From: Rhodocyclaceae bacterium
GTDB taxonomy: Bacteria > Pseudomonadota > Gammaproteobacteria > Burkholderiales > Rhodocyclaceae
Assembly: GCA_019455325.1 (NCBI GenBank)
Contig: JACFMQ010000001.1
Coordinates: 679,864-743,863 of the forward strand
Length of the DNA stretch: 64,000 nucleotides
Reading direction: 5' to 3'
A program made the translations under genes and the position numbers. Below, piece by piece: positions 17,338 through 28,100 of the stretch (position 1 is the first letter of the stretch; every line of letters begins with the position of its first letter). The notes below the pieces were generated by a model. It did no database searches and was not told where the DNA came from. It saw only the letters and a program-made list of their open reading frames with translations.

Positions 17338-18189
17338 GTGTCCGACCGCCTCGCCGTCCTGCCGCAGTACCTGCTCCCGAAACAGGCCCTCACCGCGCTC
17401 GCCGGCCGGCTGGCCGGCGCCGAGGCCGGCGCGCTGACCAGCGCCGTCATCCGCTGGTTCGTCGGCCGCTACGGCGTGGACATGAGCGAGGCGGCCGAGC
17501 CCGACCCCGCCGCCTACAAGAGCTTCAACGCGTTCTTCACGCGGCCGCTGAAGGACGGCGCGCGGCCGCTGGCCGAGGCCGATTTCGTCTGCCCGGTGGA
17601 CGGCGCCATCAGCCAGTTCGGCGCCATCGAGCGCGACCAGATCTTCCAGGCCAAGGGCCACCGCTACTCGACGACGGCGCTCGTCGGCGGCGACCGCGAA
17701 CTCGCCGCGCGCTTCGACAACGGCGCCTTCGCCACGCTCTACCTCAGCCCGCGCGACTATCACCGCATCCACATGCCCTGCGACGGCCGGCTGACGCGCA
17801 TGATCCACGTGCCCGGCGAGCTGTTCTCGGTGAACCCGACGACGGCGCGCGGCGTGCCCGGCCTGTTCGCCAGGAACGAGCGCGTCGTCTGCGTCTTCGA
17901 GAGCGAGCGCGGCCCCTTCGCGCTGGTTCTCGTCGGCGCCACCATCGTCGGCAGCATGGCCACCGTCTGGCACGGCACGGTCAACCCGCCGCGCCCCGGC
18001 GTCGTCCGCGAGTGGCGCTACGACGAGCAGGGCATCGTGCTGCGGCAGGGCGAGGAGATGGGCCGCTTCCTGCTCGGCTCGACGGTGGTCCTGCTCTTCC
18101 CCAAGGGTGCGCTCGCCTTCGCCGCCGACTGGGCGCCCGCCCGCGCCGTGCGCATGGGCGAGGCCATGGGCGCGGCGCCCGACCGCTGA
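17338..18189 (+). CDS. psd: Phosphatidylserine decarboxylase proenzyme
   Basis: 283 aa from GTG; the upstream leader has no better start. It makes phosphatidylethanolamine in the inner membrane. Seen are the triad regions: Asp in PVDGAISQFG, His in YHRIHMP, and the self-cleavage site LGST with Ser248, the residue converted to the pyruvoyl group. The N-terminal QYLLPKQALTALAG is typical of bacterial Psd. Length is near the family norm. No pssA is adjacent. Confidence 0.95.
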   Translation: MSDRLAVLPQYLLPKQALTALAGRLAGAEAGALTSAVIRWFVGRYGVDMSEAAEPDPAAYKSFNAFFTRPLKDGARPLAEADFVCPVDGAISQFGAIERDQIFQAKGHRYSTTALVGGDRELAARFDNGAFATLYLSPRDYHRIHMPCDGRLTRMIHVPGELFSVNPTTARGVPGLFARNERVVCVFESERGPFALVLVGATIVGSMATVWHGTVNPPRPGVVREWRYDEQGIVLRQGEEMGRFLLGSTVVLLFPKGALAFAADWAPARAVRMGEAMGAAPDR

Positions 18190-18253
18190 GCGCCGCCGGC
18201 TACCCTTCGCCCGCCGCAGCGCCTAAACTGCGGAATGGAAAGGAGGTTGCGGC

Positions 18254-18883
18254 ATGTTCGGAATCTTCGGCGTCAACGGCGTCCTCTTCCAGGGGCGCCT
18301 GGAGGAACTGCCGGCGATACGCCCGGTATCGCGCCGGCGGCCGGTGGAGGCGATCGGCACCGACGGCAACGAACTCGGCGACCCTGCCGCCAATCCGCCG
18401 CTGACGCCCGACCAGGCCGGCGTCGCCGCCTACCGGCGCATGCTGCGCATCGAGGAGGAACGCGGCCCGCTCGTGTACGCCCGCCAGATCATGCAGCCGG
18501 AGGTCATCAGCGTGCGCGCCGACGACGAGGTGGTGCACGCCTGGCGCACGCTCACCGGCCAGCGCATCCACCAGGCGCCGGTGGTCGACGCGGGCGGCGC
18601 GCTGGTCGGCATCGTCAGCGAGCGCGACCTGCTGACCGTGCTCAACCTCGACCACGGCCAGGTGCGCGACGCGCTCGCCCGCCGCGTCGCCGACGTGATG
18701 AGCTCGCCGGTGGTCGCCGCCGCCCCGTCCACCGACATCCGCCGCATCGCCCACGTCATGCTCGCGCGCGACGTGGACGGCGTGCCGATCGTGGACGAGT
18801 ATGAGGTCATGGTCGGCTTCGTCTCGCGCGGCGACGTGCTGCGCGCCGTCGTCGCCGATCCGCCGCTGTCGCTGTGGCGCTGA
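18254..18883 (+). CDS. Tandem CBS domain protein
   Basis: 209 aa preceded by a strong SD (AAAGGAGG). After a ~75-residue N-terminal segment of unknown role there are two CBS motifs: ARQIMQPEVISVRADDEV to VGIVSERDLL, and VADVMSSPVVAAAPSTDI to VGFVSRGDVL. CBS pairs bind adenine nucleotides and act as energy sensors. No enzyme or channel domain is attached, so its target is unknown. Confidence 0.88.
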   Translation: MFGIFGVNGVLFQGRLEELPAIRPVSRRRPVEAIGTDGNELGDPAANPPLTPDQAGVAAYRRMLRIEEERGPLVYARQIMQPEVISVRADDEVVHAWRTLTGQRIHQAPVVDAGGALVGIVSERDLLTVLNLDHGQVRDALARRVADVMSSPVVAAAPSTDIRRIAHVMLARDVDGVPIVDEYEVMVGFVSRGDVLRAVVADPPLSLWR

Positions 18884-18895
18884 AGCGCCGCCCCT

Positions 18896-21800
18896 TCACC
18901 CTGCCAAGGTCATCAGCGTCGCATTGCCGCCGGCCGCCGCCGTGTTGGTGCTGACCACGCGCTCGGCAAGCATGCGGTAGAGCGGATAGCGCCCGCTGCC
19001 GCGCTCCGGCAGATAGAGCGGCAGCAGCGGCCCGGGCGCGGCCGCCAGGCGGCGGCGCAGCGCCGCGTCGTCGGCCTCGGCGAGCACGCCGGCGAGCCCG
19101 GCGAAATCGTCGGCCGTGCGCCACTCGATGCGCCCGGCCAGCGTCGCCGGCAGCAGGTCGCGCCGCGGCCCGGCGAGCGCCGCCGGCGAATTGCCGGTGG
19201 CGAGCACGGCGGACAACTGGCGCAGCCACGCCACCTCGTCGCCGGCCAGGCAAAGCATGCGGCCGCGCGGCGCGAACGAATAGACGTTGCGCTCGCCGGT
19301 CGGACCGACGAGCTGGCAGCGGACGTCGACCAGGCTCGCCGCGGCGTCCTCCGCGCAGCGCGCCGCCAGCGCCGGCCGGCCGCTCGCCGCGGCCCAGGCG
19401 GCGAGCGCGCACAGCCCGTCACGACGGTCGGTCGGCGCGTCGTCGATGCGCCCCGGCAGCGTTGCCGGCGGCACTTCGCCGCAGCCGGCGAGGCGCGGCA
19501 GGTAAAGCGGGCCGCCGGCCTTCGGGCCGGTGCCGGACAGGCCCTCGCCGCCGAAGGGCTGGACGCCGACGACGGCGCCGATCATGTTGCGGTTCACGTA
19601 GACGTTGCCGACCCGCGCGCGCTCGACGACGAGATCGACGGTCTCGTCGATGCGGCTGTGCACGCCGAGCGTCAGCCCGTAGCCGAGCGCGTTGATGCGC
19701 TCGACGAGCGCCGGCAGTTCGTCGGCGGCAAAGCTCAGCGCGTGCACCACCGGCCCGAACACCTCGCCGCTCAGTTCGTCGAGCGAGTCGATGCGGATCA
19801 GCGTCGGCGGCACGAAGGTGCCGTCGGCGCAGGCTTCCGGCAGCGGCACCTGGAACACCTCGCGGCCGGCCGCGCGCATGCGCTCGATGTGCGCCAGCAG
19901 CCGATCGCGCGCTTCCTCGTCGATCACCGGCCCGACGTCGGTGGCCAGCCGGGCCGGATCGCCGACGACCAGCTCACGCATCGCCGCACGCAGCATCGTC
20001 AGCGTGCGCTCGGCGACGTCCGCCTGCAGGCAGAGCACGCGCAGCGCCGAGCAACGCTGGCCGGCGCTGTCGAAGCCGGAGGCGAGCGCGTCCTGCACCG
20101 CCTGTTCGGGCAGCGCCGAGGAGTCGACGATCATCGCGTTCTGGCCGCCGGTCTCGGCGATCAGGCGCACGCCGGGGCGTTCGGCGACGCTGCGCTGGAT
20201 CATCCGGGCAACCTCGGTCGAGCCGGTGAACGCCACGCTCTGCACGCGCGCATCGGCGACCAGCGCGGCGCCGACCGTCTCACCCGGGCCGGGCAGGCAC
20301 TGAAGCACGGCCTCAGGCACGCCGGCCGCGTGCAGCAGCTCGACGGCGACGTGGGCGATCAGCGGCGTCTGCTCGGCCGGCTTGGCGATGGCCGGGCTGC
20401 CGGCGGCGAGCGCGGCGGCGACCTCGCCGACGAGGATGGCCAGCGGAAAATTCCACGGGCCGATGCACACCGCCGGCCCCGGCGGCGCCGGCGGCAGGCG
20501 CCGGGCGACGGCTTCGCGCGCGTAGTAGCGGCAGAAATCGACGGCCTCGCGCACCTCGGCGACGGCGCCACTCAAAGTCTTGCCCGCCTCGCGCACGCAC
20601 AGGCCGATCAGTTCGTCGCGCCAGGTCTCGAACAGATCGGCGGCGTGCAGCAGCATCGCCGCGCGCTCGGCCGGCGGCGTGCGCGCCCACTCGTCGGCGG
20701 CGCCGGCGGCGACGGCCAGCGCATGTCCGACCGTCGCCGCGTCGGCATGGATGACGCTGCCCACGCAGTCGTCGCGCTGCGCCGGATTGCGCACCGCGTG
20801 CATCTCGCCCGAGGCGGTGCCGCCGGCGACCAGCGGCCAGGCCTGCCAGCGGCGCCCGGCGGCGCGCGCGAGCATGTCGTCCAGATGGGCGAGCGTCGCC
20901 TCGTCGGCGAGATCGACGCCGGCCGAGTTGCGCCGCGCCTCGCCGTAGAGGTCGGCCGGCAGCGGAATCGCCGGATGGCGGTAGGGGCCGTCGCGGCGGA
21001 TGCGCTGCAGCGGCTCCTCGATCAGTTCCTCGACCGGCACCGCCTCGTCGACGATGCGGTTCACGAAGGACGAGTTGGCGCCGTTCTCCAGCAGGCGGCG
21101 CACCAGATACGGCAGCAGCGTCTCGTGCGTGCCGACCGGCGCATAGATGCGGCACGGCCGGACGCCGACGACCTCGTCGTAGAGCGCCTCGCCCATGCCG
21201 TGCAGGCACTGGAACTCGTAGTCCTCGACGCCGCGCTCGGCGGCCATCTGCAGCACCGCCGACAGCGTCTGCGCGTTGTGCGTGGCGAACTGCGCGTGGA
21301 TCGCGTCGGCGGCGGCGAGCAGGCGGCCGGCGCAGACCAGGTAGGCGAGATCGGTGTGCGCCTTGCGCGTGTAGACCGGGTAGTCGGCCAGCCCGTCGAC
21401 CTGCGCGCGCTTGATCTCGGCGTCCCAGTAGGCGCCCTTGACCAAGCGCACCATCAGGCGCCGGCCGCTGCGCCGGGCGAGGTCGACGAGCCAGTCGACG
21501 ACGCCGGGCGCGCGCTTCTGGTAAGCCTGGACGACGAAGCCCAGGCCGTCCCAGCCGGCCAGTTCGGGATCGGCGGCGAGCGCGGCGAAGAGGTCGAGCG
21601 AGAGTTCGAGGCGGTCGGCCTCCTCGGCGTCGATGCTGCAGCCGATGTCGTAGCGGCGGGCGAGCAGCATCAGCCCTTTGAGGCGCGGCAGCAGCTCGTC
21701 CATCACCCGCTCGCGCTGGCTGCGCGCGTAGCGCGGGTGCAGCGCGGAGAGCTTGATCGAGATGCCCGGCCCGGCGGCGACGCCGCGCCCGCCGGCGGCC

Positions 21801-22471
21801 GCGCCGATGGCGTGGATCGCCGCTTCGTAGGCGCGGCCATAGCGTTCGGCGTCGTCCGCGGTCAGCGCCGCCTCGCCGAGCATGTCGAAGGAATGGCGGT
21901 AGCCGCGCGCCTCGTTGCGCGCGCTGCGCGCCAGCGCGTCGGCGATGTTCTCGCCCATGACGAACTGCTGCCCGAGCAGGCGCATCGCGTAATCGACCGC
22001 GCGCCGGATCAGCGGCTCGCCGCCGCGCGCGAGGATGCGCGTCAGCGCGCCGCCGAGCGCGCCGTGGCTGTGCGTGGCGACCAGCCGGCCGGTCAGCAGC
22101 AGCCCCCAGGTCGCCGCGTTCACGAACAGCGACGGGCTGCCGCCGAGGTGCGACTGCCAGTCGCCGCGGCCGATCTTGTCGCGGATCAGGCGGTCGGCGG
22201 TGGCCGCGTCGGGGATGCGCAGCAGCGCCTCGGCGAGGCACATCAGCGCCACGCCTTCCTGGCTCGACAGCGAGAATTCGTGCATCAGGTGGTCGATGCC
22301 GCCGGCGTGGCGGCGCTGCCGGCGCACGGCGACGACCCGTTCGCGCGCCCGCGCGGCGACCGCCTCGCCGTCGGCGACGAGGCCCGCCGCCTCCGCCGCC
22401 AGCGCCTCGACGCAGGCCGTTTCGTCCCGCCGGCAGGCCTGGCGGATCGCTTCGCGCAATGCTTCGTCCAT
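18896..22471 (-). CDS. putA: Bifunctional proline dehydrogenase / glutamate semialdehyde dehydrogenase
   Basis: 1191 aa, with the start chosen at the ATG just after GAGGAGAGG. The proline dehydrogenase part is a TIM barrel (about residues 80-500) with GPGISIKLSALHPRY and RLVKGAYWDAEIK for FAD binding. The aldehyde dehydrogenase part (about 540-1050) has IGPWNFPLAI, TGSTEVARMI, LIAETGGQNAMIVD, and catalytic Cys807 in GQRCSALR. A C-terminal domain follows. It converts proline to glutamate with a channelled intermediate. The N-terminal ribbon-helix-helix DNA-binding domain of enteric PutA is absent, so this is the enzyme-only form; no putP or separate regulator is next to it. Confidence 0.97.
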   Translation of the reverse strand: MDEALREAIRQACRRDETACVEALAAEAAGLVADGEAVAARARERVVAVRRQRRHAGGIDHLMHEFSLSSQEGVALMCLAEALLRIPDAATADRLIRDKIGRGDWQSHLGGSPSLFVNAATWGLLLTGRLVATHSHGALGGALTRILARGGEPLIRRAVDYAMRLLGQQFVMGENIADALARSARNEARGYRHSFDMLGEAALTADDAERYGRAYEAAIHAIGAAAGGRGVAAGPGISIKLSALHPRYARSQRERVMDELLPRLKGLMLLARRYDIGCSIDAEEADRLELSLDLFAALAADPELAGWDGLGFVVQAYQKRAPGVVDWLVDLARRSGRRLMVRLVKGAYWDAEIKRAQVDGLADYPVYTRKAHTDLAYLVCAGRLLAAADAIHAQFATHNAQTLSAVLQMAAERGVEDYEFQCLHGMGEALYDEVVGVRPCRIYAPVGTHETLLPYLVRRLLENGANSSFVNRIVDEAVPVEELIEEPLQRIRRDGPYRHPAIPLPADLYGEARRNSAGVDLADEATLAHLDDMLARAAGRRWQAWPLVAGGTASGEMHAVRNPAQRDDCVGSVIHADAATVGHALAVAAGAADEWARTPPAERAAMLLHAADLFETWRDELIGLCVREAGKTLSGAVAEVREAVDFCRYYAREAVARRLPPAPPGPAVCIGPWNFPLAILVGEVAAALAAGSPAIAKPAEQTPLIAHVAVELLHAAGVPEAVLQCLPGPGETVGAALVADARVQSVAFTGSTEVARMIQRSVAERPGVRLIAETGGQNAMIVDSSALPEQAVQDALASGFDSAGQRCSALRVLCLQADVAERTLTMLRAAMRELVVGDPARLATDVGPVIDEEARDRLLAHIERMRAAGREVFQVPLPEACADGTFVPPTLIRIDSLDELSGEVFGPVVHALSFAADELPALVERINALGYGLTLGVHSRIDETVDLVVERARVGNVYVNRNMIGAVVGVQPFGGEGLSGTGPKAGGPLYLPRLAGCGEVPPATLPGRIDDAPTDRRDGLCALAAWAAASGRPALAARCAEDAAASLVDVRCQLVGPTGERNVYSFAPRGRMLCLAGDEVAWLRQLSAVLATGNSPAALAGPRRDLLPATLAGRIEWRTADDFAGLAGVLAEADDAALRRRLAAAPGPLLPLYLPERGSGRYPLYRMLAERVVSTNTAAAGGNATLMTLAG

Positions 22472-22624
22472 CGTCCTCTCCTCACGCATGTCGGGAAGGC
22501 GCACCTCGGCAGACAATCGTAGCCGCATTCCGCGGTCTCCGGATGCCCCCGTTCTGCTCTCGAAATATAGGAAAAAAGTTCGACCGGCCGGCAACCCCCG
22601 CGAAGCGCGGAGTTCCGGCCGCCT

Positions 22625-24103
22625 TCAGAAATTGTGGCGCAGCAGCAGGCTGGCCTCCGTCTGCCGGAACCCGAAGGCCCAGTCGAGGTTGCTGCGGTTG
22701 ACGCTGTGCCGCAGCCGCAGCTCGGGCGTCAGCCCGGCGATCTTCCAGGCATTGACGCCCAGGCTGACGATGTAGACCTGCTGGCGGTCGCGGCGCTGCC
22801 CACCGAGGAAGCCGTCGAACGCGTCGTTGCGGCTGAAGCGCAGAATCCCCAGCGCATTGACGAAGACCCCGGCCTCGCCGGGAAAGACGTGGTACAGCCC
22901 GGCACGCAGCGCCAGTTCCTTGCTGCTGGCCTGCTCGACCGCGTGTTTCTTGCGGGTGGCGTCCAGGCCGCCATACACGCTGGTGTTGGCCTGCGGCATG
23001 TAGCTGGCGGAAAGGCTCCACTGGTACTGCGAGTAGTCGGTCGCCATGCGCAGGCCGCGCGAGGTGTGCGCATAGCGCTTGGCATCGAGCATGCTGCCGA
23101 GCTGCCAGCCGTTGCCGAGCGCGCGACTCCATTCCAGTTGCAGGCCGCGCGCCAGGTACTGGGTGTGGCCGTCGCGGTGGTAGTGCTCGGCGTACGGCGT
23201 GACCGCGAAGCTGTCGTGCGCATCCAGCCAGTTGTAGCCCAGGTACAGCATGGCGGTGTTGTTGCTGTAGTCCTCGATCGGCACAGCGCCCGTCGTGTCG
23301 TCACGGCGGTATTGGCTGCCGTAGGCGACCGGCCGCACCTGCAGGTTGTGGTTGCCGCCCAGGTGGATGCGGCGCACGAACGCCAGTTCGTAGTTCGCCA
23401 TGCTCGAAGCGATCGGCTTGGGCATCTTGCGTTCGAACAGGCAGAAATCCTCGACCGCGAGCAGGCAACTGTAATCGCCGCTGGCCTGGTTGATGTTGTC
23501 GTTGCGGCCCACGCCCAGCGCCGCGCTGCCATGCCAGCGGGCCCGCTCGTCCAGCGCCCGCAGGTATTGCTGCGCCATCATCTGCACCTGCTCGGGCAGG
23601 CCGCCGGAAATGGCCTGGGCGAAGGCCGCGCGGGCGGCCCCGTCCTGGTTGTCCTCGAAGCGCAGCCGCGCCAGCTCCAGGCGGATGCGCGCATCCCCGG
23701 GGTCCGCGTCGTGCGCGGCCTGCATGCGGTGTAGCGCCAGCGCGTGGTCGCCCTGCTGGCGAGCGAGCAGGGCCTCGGCCATCGCCACCAGCGCCGGGCG
23801 ATGGTCGCGCAGCAGACGGTAGCGGCTGGTGAATTCGGTCAGGCGCTCCCACTGGCCGGTGTTGATGGCGACGTAGATCGCCGGTTCCAGCGCATCCAGG
23901 CGCGTCGGCACCGTGTAGATCTGCCCTTCGTACACCAGGGCGCCGGGCGGCGCGACCAGTTCGCCCGGCTGCGCGGTGCGGCGCTCGGCGGCGCGGCGCG
24001 CCTGTTCCAGCAGGAAGCGGGTGTCGTCGTCATCGGCATGGACGGCGGGCGTGGCGAGCATGCATAGCAGCACGGCCAGCGCGGCGGAGAAACGGCAGAA
24101 CAT
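22625..24103 (-). CDS. Slam-type outer membrane exporter (TPR plus DUF560 barrel)
   Basis: 492 aa. A signal peptide (FSAALAVLLCMLATPAVHA) precedes an N-terminal TPR region (about residues 90-190; RIRLELARLRFEDNQDGAARAAFAQA) and a long beta-barrel with alternating hydrophobic strands. It ends FRQTEASLLLRHNF with the C-terminal Phe expected of an outer membrane barrel. This is the Slam (surface lipoprotein assembly modulator) layout. Slams move TbpB-like lipoproteins or soluble hemophilins across the outer membrane. It lies just downstream of a hemophilin-like gene and is the only Slam for the two such genes here. SD AGGGGAA is well spaced. Confidence 0.82.
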   Translation of the reverse strand: MFCRFSAALAVLLCMLATPAVHADDDDTRFLLEQARRAAERRTAQPGELVAPPGALVYEGQIYTVPTRLDALEPAIYVAINTGQWERLTEFTSRYRLLRDHRPALVAMAEALLARQQGDHALALHRMQAAHDADPGDARIRLELARLRFEDNQDGAARAAFAQAISGGLPEQVQMMAQQYLRALDERARWHGSAALGVGRNDNINQASGDYSCLLAVEDFCLFERKMPKPIASSMANYELAFVRRIHLGGNHNLQVRPVAYGSQYRRDDTTGAVPIEDYSNNTAMLYLGYNWLDAHDSFAVTPYAEHYHRDGHTQYLARGLQLEWSRALGNGWQLGSMLDAKRYAHTSRGLRMATDYSQYQWSLSASYMPQANTSVYGGLDATRKKHAVEQASSKELALRAGLYHVFPGEAGVFVNALGILRFSRNDAFDGFLGGQRRDRQQVYIVSLGVNAWKIAGLTPELRLRHSVNRSNLDWAFGFRQTEASLLLRHNF

Positions 24104-24142
24104 CGGAATTCCCCTGACAGGAAAGGGGTTGGGAAATAGAAT

Positions 24143-24165
24143 GGAGGCCGGCGGAGCCGGCCTCC
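24143..24165 (-). terminator. Hairpin between hemophore gene and slam
   Basis: A 10-bp perfect stem with a 3-base loop (GGAGGCCGGC and its complement), between the first hemophilin-like gene and slam. A T-rich stretch (ATTCTATTT) follows on the minus strand. It could be a leaky terminator that lowers slam expression relative to its substrate. The same hairpin occurs at 30908-30930. Confidence 0.55.
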
Positions 24166-24198
24166 ATGTGTCACATCACTTTCCTACTGGCGCACGCC

Positions 24199-25101
24199 TC
24201 ACCGTTTGCCACCGAAAGCGACGTTGCCGCTGGCTCCGCCACCCGTATAGATGCCGGCCAGGGCATTGGCGTTGTTGTAGAAGCGGCCTTGGATGGTGCC
24301 GGGGTTACCTCCCGGACCATTGCCGAATTCACCAGTGCTCTTGATGCTGGTGCCGGCAAAGCTCACGCTGTCGCTGCCGCGGACGATCGAACCCGTGATC
24401 GAGCCACTGCCGCCAGAGTAGTTCGCCACCAGCGCCCCGGTGTACAGGTCAGGCGCATACGGCTGGTTGCCGGCGCTGGTGCCCACGCCGCGGATGCCCA
24501 CCACGTTGTAGGTCACACTGGTCAGCGTCGGCATGCTGGTCGTCGGGTTGTCGCCCACGTACCAGACGGTGCGGCCGCTGCTGCCCATGTTCAGGTCGGT
24601 GCTGGGCGCAGGCAGCGCACCGCCGGTACGTGCCGGCGACCATTCGCCGAAGTACACGCCATCGGTGTTGCCGGTGCCGGCCACGCGGCCGATCACCAGG
24701 CCGCCGAAGTGCGGCCAATTGGCTGCCGTCGGGTAGCTCAGTTGGCGCAGGCTGAAGGTTTCCGCCGTCGCGTTGTAGCTGGTGTCGGTGCGCCACACTT
24801 GCGCGATGTTGGGCATCAGCAGCGGAATGCCGGCGATGTAGGTGCCGTTCGTGTTGGCCGTGGCCGCAGTGGTAGTCAGCGTCACCGGCGCGCGCAGCGG
24901 GATGAAGCCTGAGAAGTTCCCGTCGTTGCGCTTCATGCTGAGCGCGGCATAGCCATCAGGGGCAATGATGGGAATGCTCGGGAAATCCGAGGTGCCTGCC
25001 AGGACGTTGGCGGTATTCGAAGAGCCGCCTGCGGGCGCGGCCCAAGCGGCGGACGTGCCGATCACGGCCAGAACGGCTGCGGCGATCAATTGCGTTTTCA
25101 T
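24199..25101 (-). CDS. Secreted hemophilin-like protein, copy 1 (predicted Slam substrate)
   Basis: 300 aa, with SD AAGGAG before ATG. The signal peptide MKTQLIAAAVLAVIGTSAAWA has an AxA-type cleavage site and no lipobox Cys, so the protein is soluble or secreted rather than a lipoprotein. The mature part is Gly/Thr/Asn-rich. The C-terminal portion (FYNNANALAGIYTGGGAS, ending VAFGGKR) resembles the small beta-barrel of TbpB-like and HphA proteins that Slam recognises. It sits between an STN-type TonB receptor and slam, as in HphA/HphR/Slam loci. Haem binding is inferred, not shown. It shares WPHFGGLVIG, GVYFGEWSP and STDLNMGS with copy 2. Confidence 0.65.
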   Translation of the reverse strand: MKTQLIAAAVLAVIGTSAAWAAPAGGSSNTANVLAGTSDFPSIPIIAPDGYAALSMKRNDGNFSGFIPLRAPVTLTTTAATANTNGTYIAGIPLLMPNIAQVWRTDTSYNATAETFSLRQLSYPTAANWPHFGGLVIGRVAGTGNTDGVYFGEWSPARTGGALPAPSTDLNMGSSGRTVWYVGDNPTTSMPTLTSVTYNVVGIRGVGTSAGNQPYAPDLYTGALVANYSGGSGSITGSIVRGSDSVSFAGTSIKSTGEFGNGPGGNPGTIQGRFYNNANALAGIYTGGGASGNVAFGGKR

Positions 25102-25186
25102 AAAAAGACTCCTTGCGAGTTGGTTGAGGGAAACGCTGGTTTTTTCAGAAAAAACCAGCAAAAAATTCTGAAATCCGGTACGGGCG

Positions 25187-28100
25187 TCAGAAGCGCAGCG
25201 TCACGTCGAGCATGGTGGTGCGGCCTGGCGCGGGCGCGGTCAGGCGGGTCAGCGGGTCCATGTAGTAGCGGTTGGTCAGGTTGTCCACCGACAGGCGTAC
25301 GGTGGTGTCGCGGCCGATGCGATACTCGGCGTACAGGTCGAGCAGCGTGACCGGGTCCCAGAAATAGGGGCGGTTGTTGCCGCTCAGGCCAAGGATAGGG
25401 TAGGCGTAGCCATTGGCGGCCCAACCGCCGCTCTGGTGCCGGCTTAGCATGCGCTCCATTGTTTCGTTCTCGGCCTTGCTGTGGTGGCGCACGCGCATGC
25501 CGAGGTCCAGCTTGCGTTCCAGCAGGCGCGTGCCGAGGTCGAGGTTCACCGAATACTGCGGCTGCAGGGTGGAGTAGGACAGGGTGCCGATCAGGCCGCC
25601 GTCCATGCACTCGGGTACACGGTTGTAGTGCGGGTCGAGCATGACGGCGTAGTCCTTGTCGCACATCTTCTGCTGGAGGCGGTAGGTGACGCCGAGGTTG
25701 CCGTAGAAGCGGCCGGTATCGAAACGCCCTTGCAGTTCGATGCCGCTGCTGATCTTGCGGTCGAACTGCATGGTGATCAGCGAGATGTTGCGGTCGTAGT
25801 AGTCGTGAATGGTGTTGTGGTAGTAGGCCAGTTTCACGTCCGCCTTATCCACGCCGCGCAGCAGGCCGCCGAGGTCGTGGTGGTAGCCGATTTCCCAGGC
25901 GTCGTTGCGCTCGGGCCGGCTTTTCATGTTGGCGAATTCCGTGCTGGCATACCCCAGGCGGTTGGCGGTTTCCAGCAGGCTGGCGAAGCGCGCCATGCTG
26001 GCGAAACGGACATAGGCGCGGGAACGCTCGGCCAGCAGATAGGAGGCCACCAGTTGCGTGCTCCAGGCCGTGGATTGTTGCCGCTGCGGACGCTTCCAGG
26101 GGTTGACGGCCGCGTTCGTGACATAGTTATAGCCGTTTCCATGTGCAGGAGTTACAGCCTTGTACTTGTCGTAAGTGCCGGGAACGGTGATGGCGGAATA
26201 ATTGGTGGCCCAGTCCTGCCCTGTAGGATCAGTGACGGTTTCCTTGAGATCGATACTGCCGTTGTAGAACGGATTCTGATTGCGGTCGGCCTTGCCGTTA
26301 TTCAGCGGTACGGGATTGTCGATCTGCGCATACAGGAGGCCGGTGTTGTTGCCATCGCTATCCCAGTCCCACTCAATCACGCCCGGCATGTTGTTGGCGG
26401 CTTTATAGGCTTCCCATTCCTGATACCTGTTCGGGTCTGAAGACATCGCTATCTCTTCGGCGCTCATCAAGCGCATCACCTGCACGTTCTGCGCCACCGC
26501 CTCGTTGCGCAGGCGCCATTCCTCGGTCTGGGCGGCGCGCTGTTTTGCGGTTTCGTCGTCGAAACCCCAGTAGCCGCCGTAGCGCACGCCGGCGCTCAGT
26601 TGCAGGCGGTCGGTGGCCTGCCATTCCAGGTTGGCGCTGACACCGTACTCGCTGCGCCGCCCCGAGGCAGGGCCGTAGGCCTGGGCCAGCGAGCCGTTGA
26701 GGATGACGGCCACGTCCGTCACCGGCTTGTTGTCGCGCACTTCCTCATACTGGTAGTCGGCAGCGGCGGTGAGGCTGAGGCGCTCGCTCAGGCGGAAGCG
26801 GTTGCTGATGTCGAAGCCGGTGCGCACGGCATGGCTGTCGATGCGGTTGCCGATCTTCAGGTTGTAACGGCCGCCGGTGTTGGGTTGGCGCTCGGGGGCC
26901 GGGCCGCCGGGCGTGACGCCGGGGCAGTACATCTCGTAATACCAGGGCATGCTCTCCCTGACCTCCAGCAGGCTCCGGTCGTAGTTGCATTGCGTGTACT
27001 GGTCCCAGGCCCTGTCGCGATCGGTCACGCCATAGGCGTAGTCGCCCGACTGGTAGCGGCTGCTCCTGCTGTCGGTACGCCACAGGTTGGCTTCGAGGTC
27101 GAGCAGGCGCGAGCCGGCGGGCTTGAGTTCGTAGCCGAGGCGCCAGATGTCCTGTTTGACGGTGGTGTCGGGATTGGGGTATTCGAGGTGGGTGTTGGCG
27201 TTGTCGATGCCCCGCCAGTCGTCGCCGGCGGCCTTGTTGACGAAATAGTCCACGATGGGCACCGGCAGCTCGCCGAATTGCAGGTTGTTGCGGGTATAGC
27301 CAAAGCTCAGTTTCTGGCCCTGGTCGATTTTCCAGTTGCCCTTGAACAGGTAGCTTTCGGTATGGCTGCTGGTGTAGGGCACCTCGTATCCGGCCGGGAA
27401 TACCAGGGCGATGTCCGGGTACATGTTGCGGGTGTTGCTCACGCCGATCTGGCCGCGGTCGGTGTTGCCGGCGTAGCTGCCCGCTCCTTTCTTGCCGGCG
27501 TAGTAGTTGCCGCGTTTCTGGTCGCTGTAGGCGGCGAGGATGTCGAAGCGTTCGTGCTGGTGACCGCCGGCAATGAAGATGTTGTAGGCATCGCCGTTGA
27601 AGCTGGAGCCGCCGCTTTGGCGCTGGCGCGTCGGCGGTTCGTAAAAACCGACGCCGGGCGTGCCGAACAGGGTGTTGCCGCCAGCCGCCCCCGGGATGTC
27701 GCGGTAGTCCCGGCCCTCGAAACTGTGCGCGTCGAACGATGGCTTGAGCGAGTTGTTGGCGGTGCCGAGCTTGATCTCGGCCCCCCAGCTCTTGCCGGGT
27801 TCGATGATGTCGGTGGCGTCGATGGTGCGGATGCTGACCGAGCCGCCGACACCGCTCTTGATGCCGCGCGTCATCGACGGGCCTTTTTCCACCTCGATGC
27901 TGCGGAACAGGTTGGGATCGACGTAGCTGCGGTTGCTGATGCCATGCACCGCCTGCCACACGTCCAGCGACTGCACCGTGCCATCCACTGTGATGGGAAT
28001 GCGGCCATTGCCCGAAAATCCCCGGATGATGGGCGACAGCGCCGAGCCGTTGCGGTTGTCGATGTTGTACACGCCGTTCGTGCCCGCGAACACGTCGCCA

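Noticed and set aside
18254-18883. CBS protein as IMP dehydrogenase fragment
   Set aside because: It has a complete start, SD and stop, and no barrel residues; a stand-alone CBS pair is the simpler reading.
19658-22522. A 954-codon open frame on the + strand opposite putA
   Set aside because: It mirrors putA codon positions in GC-rich DNA, has low-complexity Arg/Ala/Gly/His composition and no recognisable domain.
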